Source of the DNA: Colius striatus
Lineage: Eukaryota; Chordata; Aves; Coliiformes; Coliidae
Direction of reading: 5' to 3'
DNA: 64,000 bases
Assembly: GCF_028858725.1 (NCBI RefSeq)
Contig: NC_084762.1
Span: 34,439,298-34,503,297, forward strand
The notes beneath the pieces are model-generated. The model worked only from the letters and a program-made list of their open reading frames with translations. It was not told the origin of the DNA and did no database searches. Numbering within the stretch: the stretch's first letter is position 1; each line of letters opens with the position of its first letter. Positions 1 through 10,183 of the stretch are shown piece by piece. A program made the translations under genes and the position numbers.

Positions 1-326
1 TCAAGGTGAGGCGTGACACGTTCTGACGAGTTACTTTGAAAAGAAGTATTATTGTTTTTAAACCGAGAGCAATGATTTCTTTTGTAATTTCACAGTCCTG
101 AAAGCCAGCTTAGTCCCCGGCTCGTGGAAAGCTAGTCAGAACAACCGTCGTCTTCAGTGAGGTGCTGGAAGGTAGCTTTAGTGTCAGAAACCAAACACTT
201 ATGGAATAAGAGCCGTCTCTCCGGGCAGAGGCTGTGGCTGCCGTTACTGGCCTTCCCTGCCGCCGGCCCTTTCCTGGCGGCCGCCTGCCTGCCCGCCCGC
301 CGCCTTCTCCCTGCGGCCCGCCGTAC

Positions 327-407
327 CTTCTGCAACACCCGGTCGAAGCCCTTCGACTCCACCATGTACTTCATAGCCTCCTTCAGGCTCTCCATCGTGA
401 ACCCCAT
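327..407 (-). CDS. ACOT13: ACOT13 (acyl-CoA thioesterase 13 / THEM2), first coding exon only
   Basis: The minus strand has an ATG at 407-405 with A at position -3. It opens 27 codons (MGFTMESLKEAM... ending FDRVLQK) and stops at a clear donor, AAG|GTACGG, with the GT at 326-325. The length, the ending in ERVL/DRVL plus K, and the head-to-head position with TDP2 match exon 1 of vertebrate ACOT13, a protein of about 140 residues. ACOT13 is a small hotdog-fold thioesterase that hydrolyses medium- and long-chain acyl-CoA in cytosol and mitochondria and binds phosphatidylcholine transfer protein. The hotdog domain and its catalytic residues lie in later exons outside the window, so activity cannot be judged here. 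Positions 1-326 are the start of intron 1. Longer open frames run across this exon on both strands, but they are side effects of high GC content. Confidence 0.85.
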
Positions 408-522
408 CCTGGCCTCCCCGCCGACCCGACCGCCGCCTGGCCGCGCCCCGGAACGGCAACCCGGGCGGGCGGGGCTTCCCTCGGCTTCCTGCCGCAGCGG
501 CGAGCCGCGCCGCCCGGCAGCC
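408..522. promoter_or_regulatory. Bidirectional ACOT13/TDP2 promoter core
   Basis: Only 115 bp separate the ACOT13 ATG (minus strand, 407-405) from the TDP2 ATG (plus strand, 523-525), so both 5' UTRs and the promoter must overlap here or extend into the coding exons. The stretch is very GC-rich and has no TATA box. A GC box for Sp1-type factors (GGGCGGGGC) lies at 467-475. ETS-like GGAA cores occur at about 450 (plus strand) and about 485-489 (minus strand). Transcription start sites cannot be placed from sequence. Confidence 0.7.
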
Positions 523-3500
523 ATGGAGGCAGCCGAGGAGGACCGGCGCGAAACGGAGGAGGCGGTGCTGGCCCCTTGCCCGGAGACAGGGGAGCAGGAG
601 GAGGAGGAGGAGGAGGGAGAAGAAGAGGCGTTGCCCGTCGCCAAGCGGAGGAAGGTGCTGTGCTCCGAGTTCGCCAGCATCACCAGCAGCGACGCGGCCG
701 TGGCGCGCACCTTCCTGTCGGACAGCGGCTGGCACATGCAGGTACGGCCCGGGGCGGCGGCGGGGCTGCCCCGGCGCACCCTTCCCCGGCATAGACTCAC
801 ACCGTGGCTGGGGTTGGAAGGGACCTCTAGAGATCATAGAGCCCAACCTCCCCTGCTAAAGCAGGTTCACCTCGGTGAAGTCACACTGAAATGCATCAGG
901 CTCATTTCTCCTTCCAGATGCTCACCCCACCTTCCTGACATCCACCCTTTAGGTACTTAAAAGTGTTTATGAGGTTCCCTCTCAATCTTCTCTTCTCTAG
1001 ACTAAACAGCCCCAGGTCCCACAGCCTTTCCTCATAAGAAAGATGTTCCAGTCCCCTAATCATCATGACAGCCCTGTGCTAGACTCTCCAGAAGTTCCCT
1101 GTCCCTCTTGAGCTGGGGAGCCCAGAACTGGACACAGGACTCCAGATGTAGCCCCACCAGGGCCGAGTAGAGGGAAAGGAGAACCTCTGTCAACCTACTG
1201 GACACACACTTCTTAATACAGCCCAGAAAACATCTACCTCTGTGTTTCAGAGGGCGCTGAACGCCTATTTTGAGACGCCAATGGAGAAGAAGGAGGAAGT
1301 GGAGATGGCAGGCGAGGTGCCGCGAGCCCTCAGCGAGCCCAGGAGCTGGTAGGTGACCCCTAGGGCCAGAGGGCTTGGTTTAGCATGGCAGGGGCTCGAA
1401 ATTCCCCCCACAGCTGCACACAGCCACCTATTGGGACACAGCGTTCCTCAGGAGCAGCACTCCTCTCTCTGCCTGACTTGATGCCAGCCCTAACATGTGA
1501 GGCAGGGAGTTTCTGTGGCTGCTCACGCTAGTCCTTGTTTCCCTAGGCAGCCCTCTCCAAGGGAAACAACCTGCTCCTCTTGAGACATTGTGGCCTGCAC
1601 TTGCACTCTGTGGGTGCTTCAGACACCTTCTGCTGGCCTGGTTGATTATGAGCCTCTCAGAGAAGGGACGAGGGCATTTTCTTGTCTTTTGAGGCAATAT
1701 GTACCCAGATTTTGCTGTCCATGCATACATTTGTGTGTATAAACTGTTCATGTATGTCATATACAAGATGTACAAGTGTTTTTATTTCTGTCAATAAAAT
1801 TGAGCCATACATGCACATCTTGTTAAACGTACCTATGGAAGCTAGGATCCAAAGTCTGTATCTTACATACAGAGACCATCTCGCAGCATACCGATGCAGC
1901 ATACCGACAGTATTGAACTGCATGTGGAACTGAACCTTTGCAGATGCCTACCATTCACAGTCCCAAGGAAAGCTTTTTCCCCTGTAGTTTTATTTATCAC
2001 AGGCTTGCATGTTATATGGAAGAGCCCTTATGATCTTTATGGATAAGCTGTATTTCACAGAACCATTTTGGTTGAAAAAGACCTTTAAGATCATTGGATT
2101 TAAGAGCAGCCATCGGAGCCTGTCCCCAGGCAGGTCGGCAAATGGAGCACAGGAAGATTTCCTGAAGCCAGAAGCCTTGAGGCAACCCAAGGGGTCCCTG
2201 TCAGTGCCAGCATCTCTCACGAGAGAGAGGCGAGTCAGGCGTGGATGGAGCCGCAGTCACTAAAGTGCTACTTAAACACCCCAGGAGGTGAAGTGCATGG
2301 CTTAGTGGTGGGCCTTGCAGTGTTGGACTTAGAAAAATAGAATCACTTCACCTGTGTACCAAGGCTCTATGTGACTGTGGCTTGTATGTTTTAATTTTAG
2401 CGCTTTTAAATTATGCTGAGATCAATACATGTTAACTTGTTTGTTGGGAAGATTTTAGATGAGTGCTTGCAAGTTGTGATGGCTCTGAAGCATTTTTCCT
2501 TAGAAGATAAGGGAGTTAATTGCAGGAAGAATAATACCATGCATTTGACAAATAAACTCTCTCTCTAGTATTGACCTCACAGCAGATGCAGCTAGTAGCA
2601 ATGCCACCGTCAATGATGCAGACTTGAAGCAACAAGAAGATGACAGCAGCTTCTCGCTGATAACCTGGAACATTGATGGGCTGGACGCAGGAAATCTGAA
2701 AGAACGAGTGAGAGGAGTCTGTTCCTACCTGTCATTGTACGTATAACTTCATCTTTGTAGTGTCATGTACCCAACTTTCAAGGAAAAAGCAAGCTTTTTG
2801 TTTTATATATTTACAAATAATGATGCCCAAATTATCTTACCAATAGATAATGCAACAGTGCAGTCACTTTATTCAGCTACTTAGGATTTATGGAAGTTGG
2901 TGCACTGATTGGAAGAAGGAGGTGTGAACTTATGTATCATCCCAAATGTTAAATATTTTGCGATGGATACTTTAAAAAGCTTTTTTATAGTGAGCAACAT
3001 GGTTCAAGTTGCAATCATACATCAAGAGCATATGTCATACTTCCAGCCTGTACATGAGAGAAGGGTAAAACTGAAAGAAACTTGTTTCTCTCATTCCAGT
3101 AGTACAAATAACTCCACGCTAGAGCAAACTGAAATAACAAAAAGAAGCTTTTTAAATTTGTGAAAAGTGTCTCTCTGGTCCTTACTCTTTCGTATCTATC
3201 AAAGAAGAAAATGTGCAAAGTAAGATAAAAAAAATAGAACCTGTGATTACCTTTTGTAGGACCCATTAATATATTTATGCTCCATTTAACAATTACATAA
3301 ATTGATTTATCTCAGTAGAGGAACTTAGCAGTGTAAATGAAATTATTTGACCAAATGATAATTTAAGTTCCTCTTTAAACAGCAGAAACCCATTAACTAC
3401 ATAAATTTTCTCTTGATATAGTTAATCTGGAGTGACAGTATTTTTCTTCTGTAGATAAGGCGTTAGATTTGTCCTTTGCCTGCTTAGAGCAAGGTTTTTC

Positions 3501-5936
3501 AGCAGTGTAGCAAAAATCGGGACAGCTTTTAAGTCATGTCTAAATCAGCATTTTCAGGTTTGCTGCCTCACATGAGCTGCTCCTGATTGCACAGCTCTGA
3601 GAAACAAGAGCCTGGCATCTATGAGACTGGAGAAATGAATGGCAGGTTACCCAGGGGAATCTGTAGCATGGGAGTGAGGTAGTGGTTGGAATACCCTGGC
3701 CAACTTTGATGTTGTAGAACATTTTCCAAAGCTGCTTTGCAGCTGCTTAAGCAGTTCTTTATGGGGGTAATGTATGAAACCTGTGCAACCCTTGGCAAGA
3801 TCAAGGTATAAAGAAGTCATGCATTTTTTTATCGTGTCAGCTCCATGTCCATAATAATCATTGTTTCTTCCCTTTTAACCATGGTAATGTGTCCCCATGC
3901 TGCTAAATACGATGGAGAACATTCATTATTTTTTTTGGCAAACAGGTTCTTACAATATCTATGATAAATACGAGGACAAGGTGCATCTGAAATCCCCGGC
4001 CCTCTTCCATTTGCCCTCCAATTCTCACAGTACTACTTTTCAGTAATTATTTTTAAATCTTTTCTTGCCTATTTCAGATACAGTCCAGATGTTGTGTTTT
4101 TACAAGAGGTCATCCCACCATATCTCTGTTTCCTACAGATGAGAGCAGGCAATTACACTATTATTCCAGGTAAGAAACAACCCTCAATGTCTAAAGACAG
4201 AAACTGGAAAAAGTAAGTTTGTTTTTTACTATGTCTCACCTACCAAAATCTGTGACCATTTGTAGGAATGAAAAGAGTAAAGTGAAGAAGGAAGCACTTA
4301 AATTACTTTCTGTGTTTTGATATCAGGACATAGTTTGATGCAAGTTGTGCATGTAAAAGCTTGCTTGCCTTGCTGGTTTCCTTTGCATTTTTTCTGCATT
4401 TTGAAAGATATTTCTTAAGTATCTGCATTTTAAAAAATCCACACTGCCATTGTGCAACTTTTACCTAATGACTTTGTACATCTTAGAAATTAACATGGTT
4501 TGCACAGATCATAGTACTAAGGTCTTGTTTAGAACTTGAACTTCTTTATGGCATGGCAGAAGATATTCTCAACCAGCGATTTGTGTTCCTGTGCGACGTG
4601 ATCTGGGTGAACCTGCTTCTGCATGGGGGTTGGGCTGGGTGATCAATAAAAGTTCCTTCCAGGCCCTACCATTCTGTGATTCTGTGTGATGCTGTGATTT
4701 CTTTGACTGTTCCTCTTTAGGTAACATAGATGGCTATTTCACTGTTGTGATGTTGAAGAAATCAAGAGTGAAGCTATTGAAACATGAGATAATACCTTTT
4801 CCAACAACCTCCATGATGAGGAACCTTTTGGTTGTGCATGTGAGTGAGTCAGGATGTATTGAACAGCTGTATTTCTGCCTTCAAAGTACAAAATCTAAGG
4901 AAAAGCTGGACTGGCTTTGTGCAATGACAGTCTCGGCAGAAAAACCTCTTCTCCAAACATACAAACTCAGTTGCATTTGATACTAACAAAATTATTTTAT
5001 GTAAGTTACTGGCTATACTTTGTTCCCAATTCTCATAACTTCTGGAAACAAAACTAAAAGCCTGTTATCCTCCTGTAAACCCGCTTCTCTTCAATGTAAA
5101 ACTAGTATTGACCAGAGCTCTGACATTCATTAATTTATTTGTGATTAGAGTTTATCTTTCAGCTTCTTACCATGGTGTGGATAGTAATATTGCTTCTTTG
5201 TTTCACGCACAGGTGAGCATATCTGGTAACGAACTTTGCCTTATGACCTCTCATCTGGAAAGCACTAAAGATCACTCCAAGGAGCGTATAAAGCAACTGC
5301 AGGAGGTGTTAAGCAAAATGCAGAAGGAGTCTGAGTCCACCACTGTTATATTTGGAGGGGATACAAATCTCAGAGACAGTGAGGTAAATAGAAGTAAACA
5401 TCCTTGTTATTTTGGGAAGTTATTCTGACAAAATCTTCATGGGCTTTTCTTGTCTTTATGAGAAATGACTTGCTTAGTCAGAACAGAGAGATGCACCATT
5501 TATCCTTAGGAAGTGAGAGCGTGGTTAAGTGGCAGCTGTGGCATTGCTACGCTGAGGCACTGTTGTAGCTGAGGTGATGTATATGAAGATTTCTGGACTA
5601 GATGATCTCTAAAGATCCCTTCCAACCCCTAACATTCTATGATTCTACTTTCAGGTTACTAAACTAGATAACTTCCCTAAGAACATTATGGACATCTGGG
5701 AGTTTTTGGGGAAACCTCAACACTGCCGCTACACTTGGGATACTCACTCCAATACCAACCTGGGAGCAGGGTACAAGTGCAAGATGAGGTTTGACCGTGT
5801 TTACTTTCGGCCTGCAGCAGACGGGGGACATATTATTCCGCGAAGTATGGACTTAATCGGATTGGAAAAACTAGACTGTGGCAGATTCCCTAGTGATCAC
5901 TGGGGTCTTCTGTGTAACTTCGATGTGATATTGTAA
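523..5936 (+). CDS. TDP2: TDP2, tyrosyl-DNA phosphodiesterase 2 (complete, 7 coding exons)
   Basis: TDP2 removes the 5'-phosphotyrosyl adduct left when topoisomerase II is trapped on DNA, so that nuclear double-strand breaks can be rejoined. Coding exons are 523-741, 1251-1348, 2569-2736, 4078-4169, 4721-4839, 5213-5383 and 5655-5936. All junctions are GT/AG and the phases join to 382 codons plus TAA; human TDP2 has 362. The ATG sits in a good context (GCAGCCATGG). Residues about 20-38 are a Glu-rich run, followed by a basic KRRK stretch. Residues about 46-84 form the UBA-like domain, and IDLT at 107-110 resembles a SUMO-interacting motif. The rest is the endonuclease/exonuclease/phosphatase domain: TWNIDGL (N140), LQEV (E172), GDTNLRD (D282, N284) and SDHWG (H371). 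These match human N120, E152, D262 and H351 with a constant +20 offset, so the catalytic set is intact. CR1 fragments lie in introns 1, 4 and 6. Confidence 0.97.
595..636 (+). repeat. GAG/GAA trinucleotide run encoding the TDP2 acidic stretch
   Basis: Consecutive GAG codons followed by GGA GAA GAA GAG encode a Glu run in TDP2 exon 1, N-terminal to the UBA-like domain. Runs of this kind change length easily. It accounts for part of the 20 extra residues compared with human TDP2. Confidence 0.7.
790..1226 (-). mobile_element. CR1 LINE 3' fragment in TDP2 intron 1
   Basis: The plus strand reads as the reverse complement of a CR1 3' end. It has the degenerate tail, then GGGTTGGAAGGGACCTCTAGA, then the 3' UTR and the C-terminal reverse-transcriptase coding part (the GGAGCCCAGAACTGGACACAGG segment). 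The copy is diverged and 5'-truncated. It ends only about 25 bp before the acceptor of TDP2 exon 2. Confidence 0.85.
1349..2568 (+). other. TDP2 intron 2
   Basis: The donor is CTG|GTAGGT at 1349 and the acceptor is CTCTCTAG at 2561-2568. No recognisable repeat or RNA was seen inside. Short open frames here lack coding character. Confidence 0.8.
2737..4077 (+). other. TDP2 intron 3
   Basis: The donor is CATT|GTACGT at 2737 and the acceptor is TATTTCAG ending at 4077. The codon split across the junction is TT|A, which gives the conserved LYSPDV reading. The intron is AT-rich and no repeat was recognised in it. Confidence 0.8.
4583..4698 (+). mobile_element. CR1 3' end in TDP2 intron 4
   Basis: The plus strand shows a CR1 3' terminus: GTGATCTGGGTGAACCTGCTT, then the gatgatc/ccttcca block, then CCATTCTGTGATTCTGTG, the octamer tail. 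It is in sense orientation to TDP2 and is 5'-truncated to about 115 bp. The tail ends about 22 bp before the exon 5 acceptor. Confidence 0.85.
5590..5648 (+). mobile_element. CR1 3' tail in TDP2 intron 6
   Basis: The sequence GGACTAGATGATCTCTAAAG followed by CCCTTCCAACCCCTAACATT and CTATGATTCT is the last ~60 bp of a CR1 in sense orientation. Its octamer tail runs straight into the polypyrimidine tract and AG of the exon 7 acceptor (ACTTTCAG, ending at 5654). Confidence 0.85.
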
Positions 5937-6152
5937 TACAGAAAAAAAGGCTTCTGCTGTTAGTTTTTAGGTGATCTGTTCTTGTTTTTACAAAGTTTTG
6001 CCCTCTCAGTTTAAGAGGGTGTGTATAAATTTTCAGTGCTAACTTATTCTCTGCTCTTGACTTATGCTGGGATGGTTAATTTCAAGCCAGGGTTTCCTTT
6101 TCCTTGTTGTATGAATCGCATTTTAAAATATTTATTTTTAACAATGTACACA

Positions 6153-6166
6153 AATAAAAGAATAAA
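6153..6166 (+). terminator. TDP2 polyadenylation signals
   Basis: Two AATAAA hexamers lie at 6153-6158 and 6161-6166, about 215-230 bp after the TDP2 stop codon. A third AATAAA at 6268-6273 is a possible distal site. The 3' UTR is therefore probably about 250-350 nt. Confidence 0.75.
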
Positions 6167-6299
6167 GTCTAGTTTCAAAATGGGAAGAAAAAGCCTGTAA
6201 ATACATTCCGTAAACATACTCGGTGATTTAAAAGGGAGTTTTATTTGGGCAGGTATTATAATCTCTTAATAAATGCTGCTTTTTTATTTTAAGGACACT

Positions 6300-6976
6300 G
6301 TTGTTAAGCCTGATTTGTGTTTTTTGTAACCATTTCCATCATCCTTTATTGGCTTCTGAAGTCTGTGTAGCACGTATGTACACCTTCAGGCAAGGCAATA
6401 GAGGAGTTGAGGAAACAATGACTGGGTTCTCACAGTCTAAAGATTTATTAAGTAAGAATTAAACTAATGTTGAACAGATTTAAGAACTATATGCCTTCTG
6501 TTTGACAAGAAAAGGATACAGACAGATGCGTGGGAGTTGTTTGCTAGGGATGATGTATACCTTACTTTGTTTATTAACCAAGATAGGAGTTGCAGATTAA
6601 GATGTTTTGAGCTGCAGTTTAAAACATGTGAGCTTCTAGAAACAATGCCTTTATAAACTGCAGTGCAAAACCTGACCAACTCAAGGTCTCGCTGACTTTT
6701 GCAAGAGATCAAACAGACTTTCTTACTGAAATAACTGTGTATTCAGTCTCATAGAAGCTGTCATTTTATAGATGTGCAAAGTACTAAGCTGATTTTAAAC
6801 TAAAAGTCTCCTAACTTTCTGACATCAAGTGCACAAGGCAGAGGATGTACAGATAACCCACGTCAATGATGCAAAGTGAACAGAAACTGACAGCCTAAAT
6901 TCCTGTGCTTATTTTTGTTGTTTGTCTTTGGTCTTAAGCCCAAAGCATACAAACAGCTTGTGTTTTGCTGCACTTC
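6300..6976. other. Intergenic stretch after TDP2
   Basis: This is AT-rich sequence between the TDP2 polyadenylation sites and an LTR. No repeat, exon or RNA was recognised. Confidence 0.6.
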
Positions 6977-7890
6977 TGTGGTGAGTTGGCTGTGGCTGGT
7001 AGCCAAGCTCTCACTCAGCAGCTCACTCAGTCCTCTCCTTCCCTGGTGAAATGGGAGGAGGAAATGAGAAAAACAGAAACAAGAAAACTCATGGGTTGGG
7101 AGATCACTTACTAGGAGATCACTTACTGATTTCCCTCATGGGCAAAACACACTTGATTTGGGGAAATTTACGTCCAATTAACATAGATACTTATTTACTG
7201 ATTTGGATATCGGAAGCAAGAAGATGAACATTAAAACACATCTCTTTTCCTTTCCCTGTCTCAGTGTCACTCCAGGCTCCTCTCCTCCTCTTTGTTGTCG
7301 TAGATTCATAGAATGGTTTGAGTTGGAAGGGACTTTGAAGGGTTCCAAGCTGCCTGCAATGAGGAGGGACACTTTCCACTAGACCAAGCTGCTGAAAGCC
7401 CCATGCAACTCGGCCTTGAACACTTCCAGGAATGGGGCATCCATAGCCTCTCTGGGCAACCTCTTCCACTGTCACTCCAGGCCTGCAGTTGCTGCAGCAA
7501 GGTAGAGGAGCAGCACAGGAAATTACTGTTGGCACACAGACGTGCCTCTTGGCCATGGCCTCCCTCTTCCACTTCTCCTCTGCTCCAGGGTGGGTCCTCT
7601 GTAGGCTCAGGCCATGGAGCACCTCCTCCTCTGACCCTGGTGTTTCCTCTGCTGTTTCTCAACTCTTTTTTTCCCAAGTCTTCTGTCTGTCCAGCATGTT
7701 CTGCCCTTCCTTACACAGACTATCCCCAAGCCCTCTCAGCTTGGCTGCAGGGCTGCAAGACTACACTCCCTTCAGGGAGTGGGCTTAAGCTGGCTGGAAG
7801 CAGCTGTGGCATCTCCTCACAGAGTGCACCCGCCCCACAGCCCCCATTGGCAGTGCCAGGGTACCTGCAACATTAAGCATCTTTTCACAC
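6977..7890 (-). mobile_element. Diverged ERVL-type LTR, interrupted by a CR1 fragment
   Basis: On the plus strand the element opens TGTGGTGAGTTGGCTG, the reverse complement of an ...ACCACA LTR end. It then matches the LTR at 56023 block by block: atgggttg.gagat, then gggcaaaac, then acttgatttgggga. After the CR1 insert, 7560-7660 matches the upstream part of the 46873 LTR (gcacctcctcc, then tctgacc.tggt, then tttctc). A 15-bp tandem duplication (GGAGATCACTTACTA/G) occupies 7099-7128. The upper boundary near 7890 is uncertain, and no target duplication was identified for the LTR. Confidence 0.6.
7303..7469 (-). mobile_element. CR1 3' fragment nested in the LTR
   Basis: The order is TCATAGAATGGTTTGAGTTG, then the gggacactttccactagacc block, then CCTTGAACACTTCCAGG, then CTCTCTGGGCAACCT. 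This is the reverse complement of a CR1 3' UTR from a different subfamily than the 8.6 kb copy. It separates two parts of the 6977-7890 LTR, so it inserted later. Confidence 0.8.
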
Positions 7891-8601
7891 AGGCAAACAG
7901 TGGTGGAGTCCCCAGCAGCCCAGCAAGGAAAACTCCACTTGACTCCTGTTGCTTACCCTAACATTTCCGTCTGCATGCTCCGACCAGCCAAGCTCAGGGG
8001 CAGAAACGTGTCTGAACATCACACCTCATACCTCGGTCTTGCACCTTGAAAACACAGTGAGCAGGGCTTTCTGCAATACCAGGCAGCAGAAGGCACATTT
8101 GTGAATCACTACCCTGAAACAGTCAGAATCCTCAACCAGCACCTCCTTGTTCCAGGAATGAGGAGGCCTGGGATAGGTGTGGGTTTCTATTGATTCAACA
8201 GAAGGCTTAGGTGCCCTTACTGAACAAACAAACAAACCCCAGGAGCTTAATTCATCTTCACAGAAATCCACTACAGAAATCTCCAACTCTGCTTTTGCTT
8301 CTTCAAACATCAGATCCCAGTTACTTTTACTAAAGGTAAAAGAGGCTGACTTGTTTTGGGAAGGCTGTCCAACTCCTAGTGTCCTGATCACACTCAACCT
8401 ATCCCATTATTTTCCCATTATTCAGTTTCAGAAATGAGGGGAAGTCACGAAACTTTTTAAAATCGCATCGGGTCTGTGATCTCTCTATCCCCAGATAAAT
8501 AGTGTTATATAAAAAGTGAAGAATATCTACAATTGCCACAATTTTCCTTCTGAGCTTAAAAAGGGGCTAGCACAGTCACAACTGACTTGCTACATGCTCC
8601 A
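7891..8601. other. Unassigned stretch between repeats
   Basis: A minus-strand open frame of about 120 codons (8026-8397) lies here. It has no recognised motif and no visible splice or polyadenylation context. I treat it as chance. Confidence 0.5.
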
Positions 8602-10107
8602 TTCATAGAATCATAGAATCGTAGAATCATAGAATGGTAAGGGTTAGAAGGGACCATCTTGTCCAACCCCCCTGCAGAAGCAGGGTCACATAGATCAGGT
8701 TGCATAGGAACACGTCCAGGTGGGTCTTGAAGACCTCCAAGGAAGGAGACTCCACAACCCCTCTGGGCAGCCTGTGCCAGGGCTCCATCACCTGAACAGT
8801 AAAATAGTTTTTCTTACTTTTAAGTGGAACTTTTTGTGTTCCAGCTTCATCCCATTACCCCTTGACCTGTTGCTAGATACAATAGAAAAAAGGGATGTTC
8901 CAACTTCCTGACATCCACCATGTAGATATTTGTAAATGTTAATAAAATCTCCCCTCAGTCTCCTCTTCTCTAGAGTAAACAGCCCCAGTTCCTACAGCTT
9001 TTACTCTTATGAAAAATGTTTCAGTCCCCTGATCATCTTGGTGGCCCTGCGCTGGACTCTCCCCAGCACTTCCCTGTTCCTCTTGAGCTGAGGAGCCCGG
9101 AACTGGACACAGGACTCCAGATGAGGCCTCACTAGGGCAGAGTAGAGGGGGAACAGAACTTCCTTTGACCTGATGACCACACTCTTCTTGATGCATCCCA
9201 GGATGCCATTGGCCTTCTTGGCCATGAGGGCACATTGCTGGCTCATGATTAGTTTATTATCAATCAGGACTCCCAGGTCTCTCTCTGCAGAGCTGCTATT
9301 CAGCAGTTCAACCCCCAGCCTGTACTGGTGCATGAGGTTGTTCCTTCCCAGATGCAGGACTCTGCACTTGTCCTTGTTGAACCTCATGAGGTTCCTCGCT
9401 GCCCAATTCTCAAACCAGTCGAGATCCCACTGAATGGCAGCACAGCCTTCTGGGGAATCAGCCAGCCCTCCCAGTTTGGTGCCACCAGCGAACTTACTGA
9501 GGGTACACTCTGTCCCCTCATCCAGGTCGTTGATGAAGATGTTGAACAAGACTGGCCCCAGAACTGATCCCTGTGGAACTCCACTGGCCACAGGCCTCCA
9601 ACTCGACTCTGTGCCATTGATCACCACCCTCTGGGCTCTGTCATTCAGCCAGCTCTCGATCCACCTCACTGTCCACTCATCCAAGCCACACTGCCTGAGG
9701 TTTCTGATGAGGGTGTTATGGGAGACAGTGTCAGAAGCCTTGCTGAAGTCAAGGTAGATGACATCTGCTGCTCTCCCCTCATCTAGCCAGCCGGTTATGC
9801 ACTCATAGAAGGATATCAGCTTGGTCAAACAGGATTTCCCCTTGGTAAAGCCATGTTGACTCCCTCTGATAACCATCTTTTCCTTCATATGTTCAGTGAT
9901 AACACTCAGGATGAGTTGTTCCATCACTTTTCCAGGGATGGAGGTGAGGCTGACCGGCCTGTAGCTTCCTGGGTTGTCCTTCCTGCCCTTTTTGAAGACT
10001 GGAGTGACGTTGGCTTTTCTCCAGTCCTCAGGCACCTCGCCTGTCCTCCATGATTGTTCAAAAATGATGGAGAGAGGCTTAGAAATCACATCAGCCAACT
10101 CCCTCAG
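8602..10107 (-). mobile_element. CR1 LINE, 5'-truncated, with most of the reverse transcriptase
   Basis: The 3' end at 8602 carries three or four copies of the ATAGAATC octamer, the CR1 tail. The element reads leftward on the minus strand and is cut at its 5' end at CTGAGGGAG (10107-10099), inside the RT domain. It retains a 3' UTR and the C-terminal two thirds of ORF2. It has the RELADVI block, box A (YLDFSKA.DTVSH) and the [11 protein letters not shown] box. No clear target duplication is visible, which is usual for CR1. Confidence 0.95.
9007..10107 (-). pseudogene. CR1 ORF2 reverse-transcriptase fragment (inactive)
   Basis: A continuous minus-strand frame encodes the CR1 RT palm and thumb: [14 protein letters not shown], then [12 protein letters not shown], then [12 protein letters not shown], then [21 protein letters not shown]. 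It ends at a premature stop (RGLKHFS*) before the usual C-terminal region. The box that should read FADDTKLGG reads FAGGTKLGG at 9481-9492. Both metal-binding aspartates are lost (GAT to GGT, GAC to GGC), so the product could not polymerise. The open frame continues past 10107 into non-CR1 sequence, but that is read-through of the neighbouring tRNA-like sequence. Confidence 0.9.
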
Positions 10108-10111
10108 TAGA

Positions 10112-10183
10112 TGGAGATGCTGGGGGTTCAACCCAGGGCCTCTTACATGCAAAGCAAGCACCCTCCCACTGAGCTACGTGCCT
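10112..10183 (-). pseudogene. tRNA-Ala(UGC)-like sequence, degenerate
   Basis: The minus strand folds as a tRNA. The D arm is GCTC...GGGT (two Watson-Crick pairs and two G-T pairs). The anticodon stem is CTTGC/GTAAG with loop TTTGCAT, giving anticodon TGC at 10151-10149. The variable region is AGGCC, and the T stem CTGGG/CCCAG has five pairs. The order matches vertebrate tRNA-Ala. The acceptor stem is broken: AGGCACG against CATCTCC pairs at only four of seven positions. The T loop reads TTGAACC instead of TTCRA, which damages the B box. It is probably a decayed gene or a retro-copied tRNA. It lies 4 bp from the 5' end of the adjacent CR1, in the same orientation. Confidence 0.65.

Larger units (their letters stand above)
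230..790. other. CpG island over the ACOT13/TDP2 first exons
   Basis: High GC content and frequent CpG from about 230 to 790 contrast with the AT-rich rest of the window. The island spans both first coding exons and ends where a CR1 fragment begins in TDP2 intron 1. It is the only clear CpG island in the 64 kb, so it is also the only obvious housekeeping-type promoter here. Confidence 0.75.

Noticed and set aside
157..960. 267-codon frame and other long frames over the CpG island
   Set aside because: These are GC-rich shadows. Only the TDP2 exon 1 frame from 523 and the ACOT13 frame from 407 end at proper splice donors and match known proteins.
4747..4980. Frame reading past TDP2 exon 5 into intron 5
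   Set aside because: The CAT|GTGAGT donor at 4840 and the matching acceptor at 5212 give the conserved HVSISGNEL reading; the extension is intronic.
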